Shown here: positions 46,143 to 57,088 of the stretch, in pieces | Numbering within the stretch: the first letter of the stretch is position 1 | How the letters are laid out: each line of letters begins with the position of its first letter | Translations under genes and position numbers: made by a program | Assembly (NCBI RefSeq): GCF_964204645.1 | Contig: NC_134027.1 | Location: forward strand, 789,501-849,500 | Reading direction: 5' to 3' | Origin: Tubulanus polymorphus | Lineage: Eukaryota > Nemertea > Palaeonemertea > Tubulaniformes > Tubulanidae | Length of the DNA: 60,000 nucleotides | Notes under the pieces: generated by a model | What the model was told of the DNA's origin: nothing | Databases searched by the model: none | What the model saw: only the letters and a program-made list of their open reading frames with translations

Positions 46143-49100
46143 CTAAAAATTCCAATCTAAACAAAAGCCTTTTTCGGCGCATATTTCATCCATTATATAT
46201 AAAAAGTTGTCGCCGGCAAAGAACGTATCTTCAAGAGGTTTTTGAAGTGTTTCTCTGCGCCACCATAGTTCATACCCATCCAGTGAAATTGAATTCAGTA
46301 TTAAACAGGCTCGCATCCCTGTGATACCCCTATCACTATTATATCCAACCAATTTGAACATGTGCACTTCAAAACAAAATACGATTCGAATTAACACCAG
46401 GTGCAGTTCAAGTGCATCTCTATGGCTTTCTATTTTTTTCAATACATACATGAAAAATTGTAATTCAACTTACTATGAATTCACGTAGCTCTTAACAAAA
46501 TCTGTTATATTCTAGAAATCTCTTTCATTTATTATTTCAAAAGTTTCATCAACGTGAGATGTAGCGTTTATGGGCACAAACTCAAGGCACCACATCCACA
46601 TGTTGTGGTTATCGTTCTATCCACATGTTGTTCACAATTTTGTCCAAAAATGGCCCTACATAGGTTAGATACGATGTTCTGATAACCTTCATTTGCATAA
46701 TTAATACTTTTGTTCACTAAAAACTAACTGAGGAGAATGTTTTAAGTGAAATTGAAATTACTTAAAGACATCTCTAGAGACAAGGACCCAGTTTCACTCA
46801 AGTTTCGATCTATAAACCAATACCTGCATGGCCCATGTTATATCTCTTGAGCCAAAGTTCCCTCTTTGAATATGGAACTGCGTGATATGGTGTTCAGATG
46901 TTCGTTTTCCCTATAGCTGACATGTTTATCTCATCTTATTCTATAGACTTACTATATCATATCACTATTAGGCATATATAAGCATCGACTTAGGAGGGAT
47001 TAAGACGTAGCTTATCCCGACATCAGATCTACAGATAGGTAAATCTTCAATTCGCTTTTGGATAAATGAATATGCACGCGTATGCGTTGCTATAATAGGC
47101 AGATAATAATGAATTATTGAATATGAAGAGCTGACACAATTCACTATATTCTACCGGAGCCACTGTTTATTGATTTATTATACTACTTATTGTTTGTTAC
47201 TGCAATAATCAGCCTATACCCGAAACAGCGAACAACTAAGTTAGCTAAGATAGTCGCTAAACATCCTAGCAAGATACAATACACATTTGATGGTCCTAAG
47301 GGATTGGTTGAATAGATCAATCAAACACATCTGTAATTCGATTTCCGATTTCAAATTCAAACTTCGTATTTCGTTCCCTAAAGGTGTAACTGGTAAGTTT
47401 GCTAGAAACACCTTCAGTAGAAGTAAATCGAATCAGTCAACCAAATGAATAAGAGAGACATTTACCTATTCCGGGATTTTGAAAATCGTTGACAAACTGT
47501 GATAATAGGAGAGGTAAATTTTAAGATGTCCCCCCGTGAAGCGAGTAGGCTGCCTATTCTACATTTCACAGACACCTTGAAAACTTTATCATGAAAAATG
47601 ATATCGCGACTACAACCGTAGACAATCAGGTAAAAGTTTCCGAAATTATCTTTTAAAAAGCCTTTGATTTGAATAGAAAAGCCAATGTGACTTACCCAAA
47701 ATACGCGGTTAGATAATATCAATAATTTCTTGTCATATCCATAGAAAAACGTTGAGTATTTATTTATATAGGAGGTCTCCGCTGAATCTGCCTATGCGAG
47801 GTAGAGCTGACGGATACTTTCGATCTGTCAAAAGCTTTGAAGCGGTCGCTCTTTAAACGACTTTTTACAGCGCCTTAAGCGGCCGTTCGCAGCAACTCGG
47901 CGTCGCCGACCGCTCGACGGTCCAATCAGCGCGTCGCAAATATTAATCAGTCGCAATATTACAAAGGTTTGAATGGAACTTCACGCGGAGTTTGATTCTA
48001 CATCAATTAGACAGTAATGTATGATAGTATAGACAGACACTACTCGGCAACTCAGAATTGCACGCACCTCTTTTAGCACAAGTGTCAAATCGCTAATCAG
48101 AAAATTAGTAAATATTTAACTTCCGAGTGTCAACTCGATATCCGTTAAATATGACCTTCAAGTCGACATCCGTGGAGCGACTTGAACTTGGACGAGATGT
48201 GCCCAATTTTCTCAGCGGGACAGTCTTCAAGAGCATCAAACAATAGACTAGGTTTCGGAAGAAAAAATCTCCTCCCGTGAGATAATCGTTTAACTATTGC
48301 TCGATTGGTGTCGAGTTTGAAATAACAAAAACTCAGTTTGCTATTTTTAAAGAAAGAGTTAATCGTTTAATTGCAAACGGGGTCCAAAACAGGAAGAGAA
48401 CGCCGCTGAGATTGCGCAGCTATGTTTAGGCTATTACTTAAAGGACAAACTGTTCAAGGACCCTGAAGAGTCCCTACGTCACTATTTACAGATGAAATTC
48501 GGTAAAACCGATTTAGCAATCACTTTCGACTTCTCTATCAATCGCTAAATTGAAAGGAATTAATGAATTAGATATATAATCAAGTTAGTTACTCTATACA
48601 GATTTTAGTTTTTTAAACAATGTTGTCAAACGCCTTAGTATTGGATGAAGTCTTCAAAGCGTGATAGAGTGACAAGAGATTGTTTATGATATTACGTGCA
48701 TTTGTTAAGTCTACTTTAAACTGTCCTTCATCTGACCATGGACGTATCTAGTTTATACGTCCATGGTCTGACTTAGATATTCAAATACATGCTGGACATG
48801 TATTGAATGGTTAATTAAATAGCGTTGAAGAATCTGATTAGCCTTGAAACGCTTTGTTGAAGTCTACAAAACAATCTAATAGATAAGATTTCGATTTTGC
48901 TTCAATCGTACGAAGATCATTTTCTGAAATATATGTCAGCCAAATCTCTACCAAAAACACGCTATTTTTCATCATCCTAGCTATGAGGAAAATGTTTGTG
49001 TCCATGTTGTCATCCGTAGTAGCTTCACCAGCGTCGATGAAAGTACGAATTGTCGAATGACCTATTGTTTTTTGTCGAATCGCGGTTGGATATTTTCCTC

Positions 49101-50758
49101 ACCGATACAAACTCTCATTCTTCTGCAATATTCGTAAATTGAATCTGAACAAATATATACAAACACAGACATCGGGATTACGTGTTATTCGTACTTGCAT
49201 TGATTACTTTCAAATGCTGTGTTGCACTGTTGAGACGGTCAGTCCAGTAGCTCCACAGGGAAGGGTACAAACCATCATCCAATTAGCAAACCAACCAATA
49301 TAACTTATACTAAATGCGATTCATGCAATCTAATTATGATTAATATAGAAAATGAATTTTCACAGTTTTCTATTGTTAGAAAATCAATGCTTTTCTCGTT
49401 TAAATATTAAAGATTTAGCTTTGTACGTATCTGATGTGAAAGAGGATTCGCGTTGTACGGTTTCTAAGTGGCTCTCACAACCGCAAATCTGATCTGAAGT
49501 ACGTTGTTACTTTGCAGTTTAATTGACGAAGTGCCATTGTGTTTGTGTTTGACTTATTTATTGATGCTATGAAATTGCGGTTGTGGTACTGTAAAAAAAG
49601 CAATGATGATTTCATCAATTCAACGTCGATGTGCGGCTCACGGGGATCTAACAAAACTATTAACAGTATAATATAATTTATTTGTATGAAAAAATTGTTT
49701 TCTATTTTGTAAAATATTTCATGTGTAAGTTAACAAATCATTACAACTATTATCTTTGATTCCTGGCAGAATTAATGGTGATTTTAAACGAACATCTTTA
49801 TTTCTAGGGCTACAGGCAGTTTTTTACCATTGATGAAAATATTCTGTCCGTTGTAAAGATGATAATAAAATCTGACAATAAGAATGATAAGAGTCCGAAA
49901 TGTTCCTATGAATATTCCCGAAGATGACTATTAGGATAAAGTCGAAACGTCGAATAAACTACAAACTCGAGGAAACATTTCGGTTTATTTGATGGAATTT
50001 CTCTTGATTTTATGAGAAGATTTTATTGCATATATCTGAACGGAAGCCCGGCCCTATTTATAACTCTCCATAGAAACAGCCCATTGAAATACATCTTCTA
50101 TTCATGCTATATCATATCTATAAATCTATACATAACTCGCATATCTACAAATCATATAAATTACTCCAAGTAAATCGTGTATGACCGACGTCAATTATGA
50201 GTGCAGGTCTTTATTAGACATATTTAATTGATGCACAAAAGAACCTGCTTCCGTCACCTTTCTAGAAATTAGTTTTATTTCCTGGTTGCGCCCATGATCG
50301 CCGTCATTATAAAACAAATAATCGTTGAGATAGAGTAAACCGGTATTTATACATCAAAACAGGTCGCGGCGCATAGAAACATTTATCAGATTCAGATGAA
50401 AATGAAATCAACCCAAACAGGAATGAGAATGCGGAATACCAAGACATTGTACACAGTCATGCGACAATAGTATTTATTGCCTTGAAGTTTTCACAATTTA
50501 GCCCAGGACCAAATTTCACAAAAAGGATCAACTCCTAAATCGATTGAAAACTGAATCAAGAAGAAATCAAATAGTTTTTTTTTTATAAATTGTACCCTGA
50601 ACTACAGAACCAAATCTACTTGAACATAAAGATCAGAATGGTTTTTGAAGACTCGTTTTTATATGTAACGAAATAGATTAACTTTCTAGCTGAAATACTT
50701 ACAACAGTTCCGTTGCCCATCTCGCCTGCAAATACCACCAGCAAAATCAACGAAGGCA
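46143..50758 (-). CDS. possible small secreted protein, three-exon model
   Basis: The first exon, 50758-50701, has ATG and a hydrophobic start (MPSLILLVVFAGEMGNGTV) that looks like a signal peptide, then a good GTAAGT donor in phase 0. A second exon, 47791-47466, has a CATAG acceptor and is open for 108 codons (including DNFGNFYLIVYGCSRDIIF) before a GTAAAT donor in phase 2. A last exon from about 46335 or 46329 ends at TAG 46143-46145 (EICAEKGFCLDWNF). The phases agree, but acceptors are weak, the first intron is 2.9 kb and no family is recognised. A TATA-like TATATAAATA inside exon 2 and a CpG-rich patch just upstream of it suggest an alternative start there. Confidence 0.3.
47868..47940. 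promoter_or_regulatory. CpG-rich patch with a CCAAT box
   Basis: About 70 bp are far richer in CpG than the surroundings, with CCAAT at 47922-47926. On the minus strand this lies about 100 bp upstream of a TATATAAATA motif (about 47760-47770). It is promoter-like by composition only. Confidence 0.35.
48000..50690. other. no gene seen; one perfect-core hairpin and a dispersed repeat
   Basis: This may be the large intron of the putative secreted-protein gene. A 17-bp inverted repeat (core CCATGGACGTAT) lies at 48731-48747 and 48755-48771. At about 49910-49985 is a GAAGATGACTAT ... GTCGAAACGTCG element also found near 38550. Confidence 0.4.
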
Positions 50759-52368
50759 TGTTATATTTCTGAATATATATATACTTGATACACTTAACTG
50801 TACGAATTATTTATGAAGTTTTAACTGATAGCCTCTAAAAATGCGCTAGCTGCAAATATAGGAAAGTGCAATAAAAATGTGTCAAATGGTGCTTGTATTA
50901 AATTTTTGCGCATAAAAGACGTCACTGTTAGAATCTATGAAATGTCACTATAGTAATATCTATATCTCGCGATGTGCAGATTTTGATTAGGGGGACAGGA
51001 AATATCTCCTTACAACAAATATATAGCTAGGAAACTGCGGGCTTGAAACCGCTCGTGAAAACCAGCCTTAATCAATATGTCATTAAAACGCCATTTCGAG
51101 ATGATTGTATGTTACTCGGGGATACGAAAGCAGGCTATAAAAACTTACAAACACTCGTGAAATCTTAAATTGAACCCGAGACATAAAGTTCTAAAGGTCA
51201 CTGATCGGGCGGATGGGATATTTCGGTGATGGACAGACGCGTTACTAGTTAGATAATGAACAAACGTTGTTGTGTGTTTAGGGAGAAGCCGGGCATCGGA
51301 TTCACGATGGAGAAAAGGCTATAAAATCATGTTAAGTATGGGTTTAACAAAGTGGTGACGACTCGTTAAATCTACAAATAACAGCTGCCGAATTGTTTGC
51401 AGAAACTATTGGTCTATAGAAATACTATAGTTCAATATAATACAACCGTTTGATAGGACACACGATTTAAGAGTCACAAAACGATGTGAAATCCACTCAG
51501 AGAATGTCGTTCACACTTTTTAATGTAGATTCTATGATGACCGGATCGACAAACAACACTTGAAATACGTCCAATTCTAATCCTATTTGATAGTCTGAAA
51601 TATAGTTAGACTTTACACAGAAAGTCAATATAGTTTAGCAGGACAAAAATCAAGGGATTTACATTTTGTTTATGTGTAGGTTTTGATGTGAAACATCAAA
51701 CCCAGTTCCACCGTTAAAATTCGACTCTAGACTTAAAAAATTTGGAATCAACAAGTTTTATTTGTACAGTCAGAATTAAATGACACCCCTGCAGGCGTTT
51801 GGTTGGTTAACTTCGACTCTAAGTTATACAGTTCTTATTAATCGTAATTAGTTCATTAACAACCAGTAACTTGGAGGAGCCTCGAAGGATGAATGGAACT
51901 ATGAATGGAAAGTAAAATTCGGACAGAAAGCTTTCGTTTTTATTATTCACGTTCTTCAAGATAATCAATCGTTATCAAGGACAATTTGCATTGATTACGG
52001 ATCTGGAATCCTGTTGCACAGTCGCGACTCCGACTTAACGACTGTTGAGGTCTGTCAAAGACTGGTCTTAACTTGTCTGACTAGATATTGAATTAGTATA
52101 TACGGGCTCATGCTGGTCTTAAATCTAAGCCGTGACTATGATTGAACTAGGCCCAGATCCACAGTTTTAAATCAGTTCATGTATTGTTATTAAGCGAACA
52201 GGTCCCAGTTCCGCAGTTCCAGAGAATCTTATGATCCTTTTAGCCAAATTCCAACGATGGAATTCTGAACTCAATTAGTAAGGATGCATAGCTAAGAGGT
52301 TCATGTTCATTCTTCCGTGCTTCGGATCCTGGTTAACCACAGGTTGTCAAGATTGCTGGATTTTAAGA
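50759..52368. other. non-coding, MITE copy at 52005-52155
   Basis: No coding signal is seen. The 52005-52155 segment has ends TTGCACAGTCGCGACT and CTAAGCCGTGACTATG, the inverted ends of the MITE family seen at 56883-57018. Confidence 0.4.
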
Positions 52369-53280
52369 CTATTTCCACATGTACGGATAATCCATTTCTG
52401 ACGAAGACTGAAATCTTTTCGCTTTCGGGCGCAGATATCTGATGTGTTTAAAATCGACCCATTCCGCTCTCGTCAGGGGGCGCTGCTGAGGCAACGGTTT
52501 CGAGAAATCTCGCGCTTTCAACGGAGTCGGTTTACACGAGTGAATAGGTGGCAGCACCATCGGCGTCAGGTATCGTTTCGTATCCGATTTGAATCGATTA
52601 ACGAAAGTTCCATCCGGGTTCTTTTCGAAGAGACCGTCGAAAGTGAAGGACGACATCCGGGGATCTACGATGAGCGACTCGTTCGTATAAACTCTACTGG
52701 CCTGTCGTCTGTTCCGGAACGGCCCCGAACTGTGATGATTGTATCGATCCCCAAGTCGTTCCTGCATGAACTGAAACAGTCTACGTTCGTTTTCGGTCAT
52801 TTCGTCTTGATTAGTTAAACTGCTGGCTCGTTTCCTACAGATCAACTGATCTCCGGCCAAGTCGACCATATACAGCGGTTCCTTATTCGTAAAACTCGGT
52901 TGTCGATCGAGTTGACGCGCCCGAACTTTAACCGGCGGTGGAGTACGTCTACTTCCTGAAACGAGGCTGTTACTGGACCGGATGCTCTCCTCCAGTTCCG
53001 GTTCATCCTCGTCCAGCGACCCCATGCGGTGGTTATTGTAAGTGTGCCGTTTTTGTCTGGCGCCGGTTGGAAAGACTATTTCAGTTTCATCCCGCGACGA
53101 GTTGAAACGATTAATCAGTGAAGCCCGTCTGCCCGGATTCTGTTGATCGCCGGGTCCTGATAGTTTTTTAGTATCGTTACCATTTGACATCTTTTTCAAG
53201 CGACTTTTATTTTGTTGCATGGCTGTGGTAACGATATTAGCGAAACCGTGCCTCTTATTGTTAGTTTTATCCAAATCCAT
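52369..53280 (-). CDS. intronless 303-residue basic protein of unknown function
   Basis: The frame runs from ATG (53280) to TAG (52369-52371) with coding-like composition. The protein is basic and mostly disordered. The N-terminal half is rich in Ser, Arg, Asn and Lys (for example GRRASLINRF) and has a Pro-rich stretch (RRTPPPVKVRAR). The middle has an ordered-looking segment (EPLYMVDLAGDQLICRKR, then MTENERRLFQFMQERLGDRY). The C-terminus is a compact aromatic-basic region (TRAEWVDFKHIRYLRPKAKR) ending DYPYMWK. There is no signal peptide and no membrane segment. It could be a cytoskeletal or ciliary adaptor, but that is only an impression. It is possibly the only coding exon. Confidence 0.6.
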   Translation of the reverse strand: MDLDKTNNKRHGFANIVTTAMQQNKSRLKKMSNGNDTKKLSGPGDQQNPGRRASLINRFNSSRDETEIVFPTGARQKRHTYNNHRMGSLDEDEPELEESIRSSNSLVSGSRRTPPPVKVRARQLDRQPSFTNKEPLYMVDLAGDQLICRKRASSLTNQDEMTENERRLFQFMQERLGDRYNHHSSGPFRNRRQASRVYTNESLIVDPRMSSFTFDGLFEKNPDGTFVNRFKSDTKRYLTPMVLPPIHSCKPTPLKARDFSKPLPQQRPLTRAEWVDFKHIRYLRPKAKRFQSSSEMDYPYMWK

Positions 53281-53795
53281 AATCGCCGTTTGAGAGTCTT
53301 TACACAGTAATATCGAAATAACTTGAGAATATCAAATCCCGGAATTTTCAGCTCACAATATCCGATATATCAGAATTTTAGAATGTTTTCTAAATTCTAC
53401 ACTTTCGAAATAGGATTTGTTTGAAACTAGCTAATCCTATACTGTGTGTAATAAACCAGACGAGTATTTGTACTGATATCATACTCGGAACGCGTGCGTT
53501 CTACTGATGTTTGTTTTAGGTAAGAAATGATAAACTTCTAGGTTATTCAATACACGAGTTGATATTCTGAAGTGCAAAATAAATATCTAATATCTAAGAC
53601 ACGAGACATAGTATATTAATACAATACCCATGACGTATAGAAGCAGATACGTGGTGGACATGAAATGACAAACTCATTATATTTATCTCCTACGAAAGCG
53701 TTCAAAATAATCGTGGATCTATGAGTCAAATTAAGGCCATTTTAATTTTTAGGCAGTTTCAATCCGATGACTGGATCCTCGGAATTAGAAACTGA
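53281..53795. other. non-coding
   Basis: AT-rich upstream sequence of the 303-residue gene. I see no clear promoter motif. Confidence 0.4.
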
Positions 53796-54101
53796 CAGTG
53801 GGTATAGTCACCACAGAGCTCATTGGTCAAACTTCTATACTCAGTCAAGCGCAACAGCTCACTGGTCACCATAGTGGGGATAGTCACCACAGAGCTCATT
53901 GGTCAAACTTCTATACTCAGTCAAGCGCAACAGCTCACTGGTCACCATAGTGGGGATAGTCACCACAGAGCTCATTGGTCAAACTTCTATACTCAGTCAA
54001 GCGCAACAGCTCACTGGTCACCATAGTGGGGATAGTCACCACAGAGCTCATTGGTCAAACTTCTATACTCAGTCAAGCGCAACAGCTCACTGGTCACCAC
54101 T
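53796..54101 (+). repeat. 76-bp tandem repeat, 4 copies
   Basis: A unit containing AGTCACCACAGAGCTCATTG and AGCGCAACAGCTCACTGGTC repeats with a 76-bp period and almost no divergence, which means recent expansion. Both overlapping open frames are by-products. Confidence 0.92.
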
Positions 54102-54130
54102 GACCATTAAACACATTTACAAACTCTGTT

Positions 54131-54350
54131 GATCACTACAGCTCAGTGGTCTAGAGGTTAGGACAGTGCACTGACAAATAACAGGCCCAGGTTCAAATCC
54201 CGGGTGTCCAGAATCGAGGGTTAGGTTTCCGGGCCCACTGTTAGTTTTGCGAGCCTTATACTGCTTTTACTAATATAGCCTGCCCTGGAGGTTCCCTGGA
54301 GCTGCTCTGAAACAGAGTCTAAGTAACTGAACTTAAAGCTTTTAATCAAT
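54131..54350 (+). mobile_element. tRNA-derived SINE
   Basis: The head GCTCAGTGGTCTAGAGGTTA (A box) is followed by GGTTCAAATCCCGGG (B box, about 54190-54204) at tRNA-like spacing, then by an unrelated body. The T stem has a mismatch and the acceptor arms do not pair well, so this is a SINE rather than a tRNA gene. It sits just outside the 3' end of the secreted-protein gene, in convergent orientation. Confidence 0.65.
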
Positions 54351-54378
54351 CTTTTCATGTGTTTATTACTGAACGTCA

Positions 54379-57088
54379 TTAAATGCAATAAATCAACGCA
54401 AATAAACCACTAGAAATCACTATTGACGAATAAAGAGATTGTGTACGTGTACTGCCATCAACTCCGGATTCAATTTCTTGTACTTCGAATTCATTTCCGT
54501 CCATCGTACTTAGATCAGATTGTACGGTAGCCGGTGATGTCGTTTTGTGTTTTCGGTGTCGTTTTTTGTTCGCGGCGTATCGCTCGTCACCGGGCACTGC
54601 TGCCTTGCACGCAGTCGTCAGCGGTGCTTCTGCCGTCTTTCGTAAAAGATCGGCAATTTCCGGACCGCATTTCGTCAGAATTCGATGGACACATTTCTGC
54701 CCCTTTCTGCGAACTCTGAAATGAAATAGGATTGAAATTGATTTCAATGTAAGAAAGTATAAACTATACCGGTAGCGACATCTCTAGCTTAAATGGCAAA
54801 CTCACCTGCATAATTCGCTGACGTCATCGTGACGTATTTGCGCAGTATTTTCTATTTCTCGTCGGACGCAACGTTGTATTCTATACTTGTGTTTCAGTAT
54901 ACACGGCGAGGCTTCCCGGTATACTATAAATAGATATGCAAATGAGATTCAGAAAAATTATCAATACGGTATGCAAAACGCGTTATGACGTCATAGAATA
55001 ATGTCATACAGTCGTCTATTGTTAGACCTTGCCGCGCGGTTGTATCTAGAATGATGAAAAGGTTTTACAAACAACTTCAAGTTCAGTCGTAATATGGATG
55101 AAACTTTTAAGAACAGTTAATTGGTTCTGTTGCAGACCCGGTCTCATTGGTTTCCATATAGACTGTAACTGTCTATAATTCAATTAAGATACCCACAAAT
55201 ATCAAGAAAACTAAGCCGGACACAAACTAGTTTTAAAAGAGGATAGTGTCCCCCTCGACTGATGCAGATCATGATTTACTTGCATGGTACTGTAAGGTGC
55301 CGCCGGTCTTTGTCGTTTTAATTCGTTATTATTTCATGTTATATCAACTCACTGTTAGTTTTATTACAGTAATAACCGATCATTGGACGTAAAGCTTCAA
55401 CGTTGAAAATCTGATGAAATTTCTCCACGTCGCCGCAATGTTTAATTCTATTATCGATGCATTGTATCGCCGCTTGGTATTTCCCCTCCCTGAAATATAG
55501 AAGAGTCACTCAAATTCATTACCTGACAAACTCAAATTTTAACAAGAACAATCCCTAGCTGCAAAAATGGCCACACTCATTAAATAATCAACAAGTCTTA
55601 CAGTGAAAATCGAGTTTATCCGATTGACATGATAATAAGATAATAAGTGACGTCACTGGGGATCAATGGCAGCCATGTTTTCTGACTGGTATAGAGATGG
55701 CTCATACCTGCATTGTCTCTCGACTGTATCAGGATCTGCGCTGCCTAGCACCGGCACAAATCTTTCTATCGTATGAAAATTTGCTGATTTCGCTGGTTGT
55801 AGATTTTTCATGCATTTCATTAGTTCTTTCAACAGTTGCCTAGGTGGACACGGTGACGTCATCGCTGATAAAGCTACAAGATATAGCAAAGGATAAACCC
55901 CCTCTTCACAGTTCTGTGAGTAGAACAGTTGGTTCTCGGTGAACCCCCTCCCCTAACAGTTTTGAGAAGCAAAGCCATAAAAGGTTCTCGGGAAAAAGAA
56001 TTATACAAATCAGAAAACCGAAAAAGAGAATACGCGAATGATTTATTGAAACATCCCCCACCCCCGACTACATCACAAAAATCGCTTTTGATCACGCGTA
56101 GACAATGTGTTTCAGCAATAACTGTCTGCAAGATACATTTGCTAATTGCATAAGTTTCTCCCAAGACGAAATCGAATGTAAAATGCCGCGTTACGGGCGG
56201 TTGTTGCGAGCGGCGGTTTGAATAGGTTGGTATGTGTAATTGCTGCACGCTGCTGCAGGGAATGTGATGTTTTTTTATAGGTTTGAAAGATCACTTTCTC
56301 CGGTAACGACGAATAAATTATCAATCGCGCGATCAAAGGAACTAATCCGTGGAGAGCTCAGCCATAAATCGATACCCAATCCGACCTGCGCCTTCTTGGT
56401 CACATCAGGGATGTTCCAACCTCCCTGGTCACAGACCGTCAGTCTCAAATAGCTCACATACCCAATCTCTTCTCGGGGTCGCTGAAAGCACTTACTCAAA
56501 ACTGGTGCCCCTCCAAATAACATATGAGACTGATAAATTATGGTTTTTCATTATTAGGATTCAAAATTGTGCCAGCTGGTCTTGATCTGGTTCCTACAGG
56601 TAAACCGAGCTTCTGCGTCCACGGCCTTCAGATGGTTATTGATGGAATGTATTACAGCTCGATGTGGTGAGATCTGTGTGGATTAGATCAGATCAGAGAC
56701 AGCGCGGGATCCGTGGCTTAAATCTTAAATCCGATAGATATCAAGGGAAATAACGATAACTATTGATAGATTAGTTTGATATTTCACTCTCTATCGATAT
56801 ATCGGTCACTGTGGTCAGTATGGTCATTGTTATGAGCGGTCTTATCGACTGGTCTTAAAATCTAAGCTAAACTTGGTCCAGGGGCCAGTTGCACAGTCGT
56901 GACTTAAGTCCAAAAGTGGTCTTAAATCTTAACACTGGTCTTATGTTGTTAGACTGGCTATAGAACTAAGTTGGTCTTAGACTGGTCTTAAGTCTAAGCC
57001 ATGACTATGCAACCGGCCTACGTAGTAAAGTCAACTTACCCGTACAAAGTGAAATGATAGTAAACCACTGAAACGTCATCCAAACCAT
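54379..57088 (-). CDS. 12-cysteine secreted protein, probably GPI-anchored
   Basis: Five exons join in phase: 57088-57040 (ATG at 57088), 55873-55708, 55489-55353, 54923-54806 and 54715-54379, all with GT-AG borders, giving about 268 residues. Residues 1-20 are a signal peptide (MVWMTFQWFTIISLCTALSA). The mature part has 12 Cys in four groups, with a recurring pair motif of 7-12 residue spacing (QCIDNRIKHC, KCVHRILTKC, PCILKHKYRIQRC) inside helix-like stretches. A Ser/Thr-rich stalk follows, then a hydrophobic C-terminus (SIVISSGLFALIYCI) with no basic tail, as in GPI signals. Cysteine spacing loosely recalls nematode T20D4.11-like (DUF19) domains, but I do not claim that family. An alternative donor at 55367 in the same phase would shorten exon 3 by 15 bases. 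Confidence 0.75.
56883..57018. mobile_element. 136-bp MITE with about 24-bp inverted ends
   Basis: The ends GGCCAGTTGCACAGTCGTGA and TCATGACTATGCAACCGGCC type sequences are inverted copies with few mismatches. The interior is made of CTGGTCTTA and AAGACCAG-like words. It lies in intron 1 of the secreted-protein gene, about 20 bp from the first exon. Related copies are at 52005-52155 and, more decayed, near 59320-59460. Confidence 0.75.

Noticed and set aside
47650-47710. GTAAGT at about 47699 as a real donor inside the 47466-47791 exon
   Set aside because: No acceptor in the right phase follows, and the frame stays open through it. It was kept as exon sequence.
54131-54210. Functional tRNA gene
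   Set aside because: A and B boxes are present but the T stem has a mismatch and the acceptor arms do not pair. A SINE head is the better reading.
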